From Flavobacterium algicola (GTDB taxonomy: Bacteria > Bacteroidota > Bacteroidia > Flavobacteriales > Flavobacteriaceae): a DNA stretch of 64,000 nucleotides. The notes under the pieces were generated by a model that searched no databases, was not told where the DNA came from, and saw only the letters and a list, made by a program, of their open reading frames with translations. The first letter of the stretch is position 1, and the number at the start of each line of letters is the position of its first letter. A program made the position numbers and the translations under genes. This document shows, in pieces, positions 63,727 through 64,000 of this stretch. The DNA is taken from contig NZ_JAJTUT010000005.1 of the NCBI RefSeq assembly GCF_022399565.1, positions 1 through 64,000 on the forward strand, in the 5' to 3' direction.

Positions 63727-64000
63727 TTAGTGCTTTAATAAATTAATTAAATACTCTCCGTAACCTGATTTAACAAGAGGAGCTGCCATTTCGCGCAGTT
63801 GCTGGTCTGTAATAAAACCTTGACGCCAAGCAATCTCTTCAATACATCCAATTTTAAGTCCTTGTCTTTCTTCAATAACTTGAACAAACTGTCCCGCTTG
63901 CATAAGACTATTAAAGGTTCCCGTATCTAGCCAAGCAGTACCTCTACTTAAAATACCAACTTTTAATTTACCTTGTTCTAGATAAACTTTATTTACATCT
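63727..64000 (-). CDS. rfbA: Glucose-1-phosphate thymidylyltransferase, C-terminal part
   Basis: The frame runs from the right edge to a stop at 63727 and gives 90 residues. GILSRGTAWLDTGTFNSLM and KIGCIEEIAWRQGFI are diagnostic of RfbA/RmlA, which makes dTDP-glucose, the precursor of dTDP-rhamnose and other deoxy sugars. The start lies outside the window. The end (LINLLKH) is normal, so the gene seems intact at this side. The 153-base gap to the dehydratase gene shows no terminator. Confidence 0.9.
   Translation of the reverse strand, partial: DVNKVYLEQGKLKVGILSRGTAWLDTGTFNSLMQAGQFVQVIEERQGLKIGCIEEIAWRQGFITDQQLREMAAPLVKSGYGEYLINLLKH

Noticed and set aside
20517..64000. Genomic island carried by a mobile element
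   Set aside because: The locus is variable in type and AT-rich, but no integrase, transposase, flanking direct repeat or tRNA-borne attachment site is seen within the window.

Overview
The window looks like a low-GC member of the Bacteroidota, most likely a Flavobacterium or close relative. This rests on promoters of the TTG-N19/20-TAnnTTTG type, A-rich leaders without Shine-Dalgarno sequences, frequent TTG starts, and gene families typical of flavobacteria (PorV/PorQ-like, DUF547, DUF4105, TIGR04283-type glycosyltransferase). The genus is inferred from content; no 16S sequence is present.

Layout. 1-490: three tandem promoters fire leftward into a leader with small hairpins, probably the front of an rRNA operon beyond the left edge. 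886-1600: a compact structured intergenic element, then two near-identical tRNA-Thr(UGU) units, each with its own promoter and terminator. 1629-20438: housekeeping and envelope genes: idi, a 6-pyruvoyl-tetrahydropterin synthase/QueD homologue, a Bcp-type peroxiredoxin and manA in one tight run; an FAD-dependent dehydrogenase; DUF547 and acyltransferase genes; a VOC-SDR-glycosyltransferase trio; recQ; kdsD-tatC-lptB; a GH25 lysozyme-like protein with pssA; a PorV/PorQ-like protein and a DUF4105 protein.

20517-64000 is a surface-polysaccharide locus of at least 43 kb, almost all on the minus strand and transcribed from right to left. In that order it holds the end of an rfbA-like gene, a FlaA1/CapD-type UDP-sugar 4,6-dehydratase, a Wzm/Wzt ABC exporter whose ATPase has a Wzt C-terminal domain, methyltransferases, about two dozen glycosyltransferases of several folds (GT2, GT4-like, GT14, exostosin-like, WbsX), two FkbM methyltransferases, a membrane acyltransferase, a nonulosonic (sialic-type) acid module, an MBOAT plus SGNH O-acetylation pair, an O-antigen ligase/polymerase-family protein and a polyprenyl-phosphate sugar transferase. 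One PHP-type phosphatase gene (CpsB-like) lies on the plus strand. Together these would build, decorate and export a large, probably acidic and O-acetylated glycan.

The most unusual parts are an 865-bp array of seven roughly 139-bp repeats between the two nonulosonic-acid genes, each full unit carrying an inverted pair of REP-like arms; a fused CMP-sugar synthetase and HAD phosphatase; a synthase lacking the C-terminal SAF domain; and two structured intergenic elements that may be RNAs. No CRISPR array, prophage, insertion sequence or integrase was seen.
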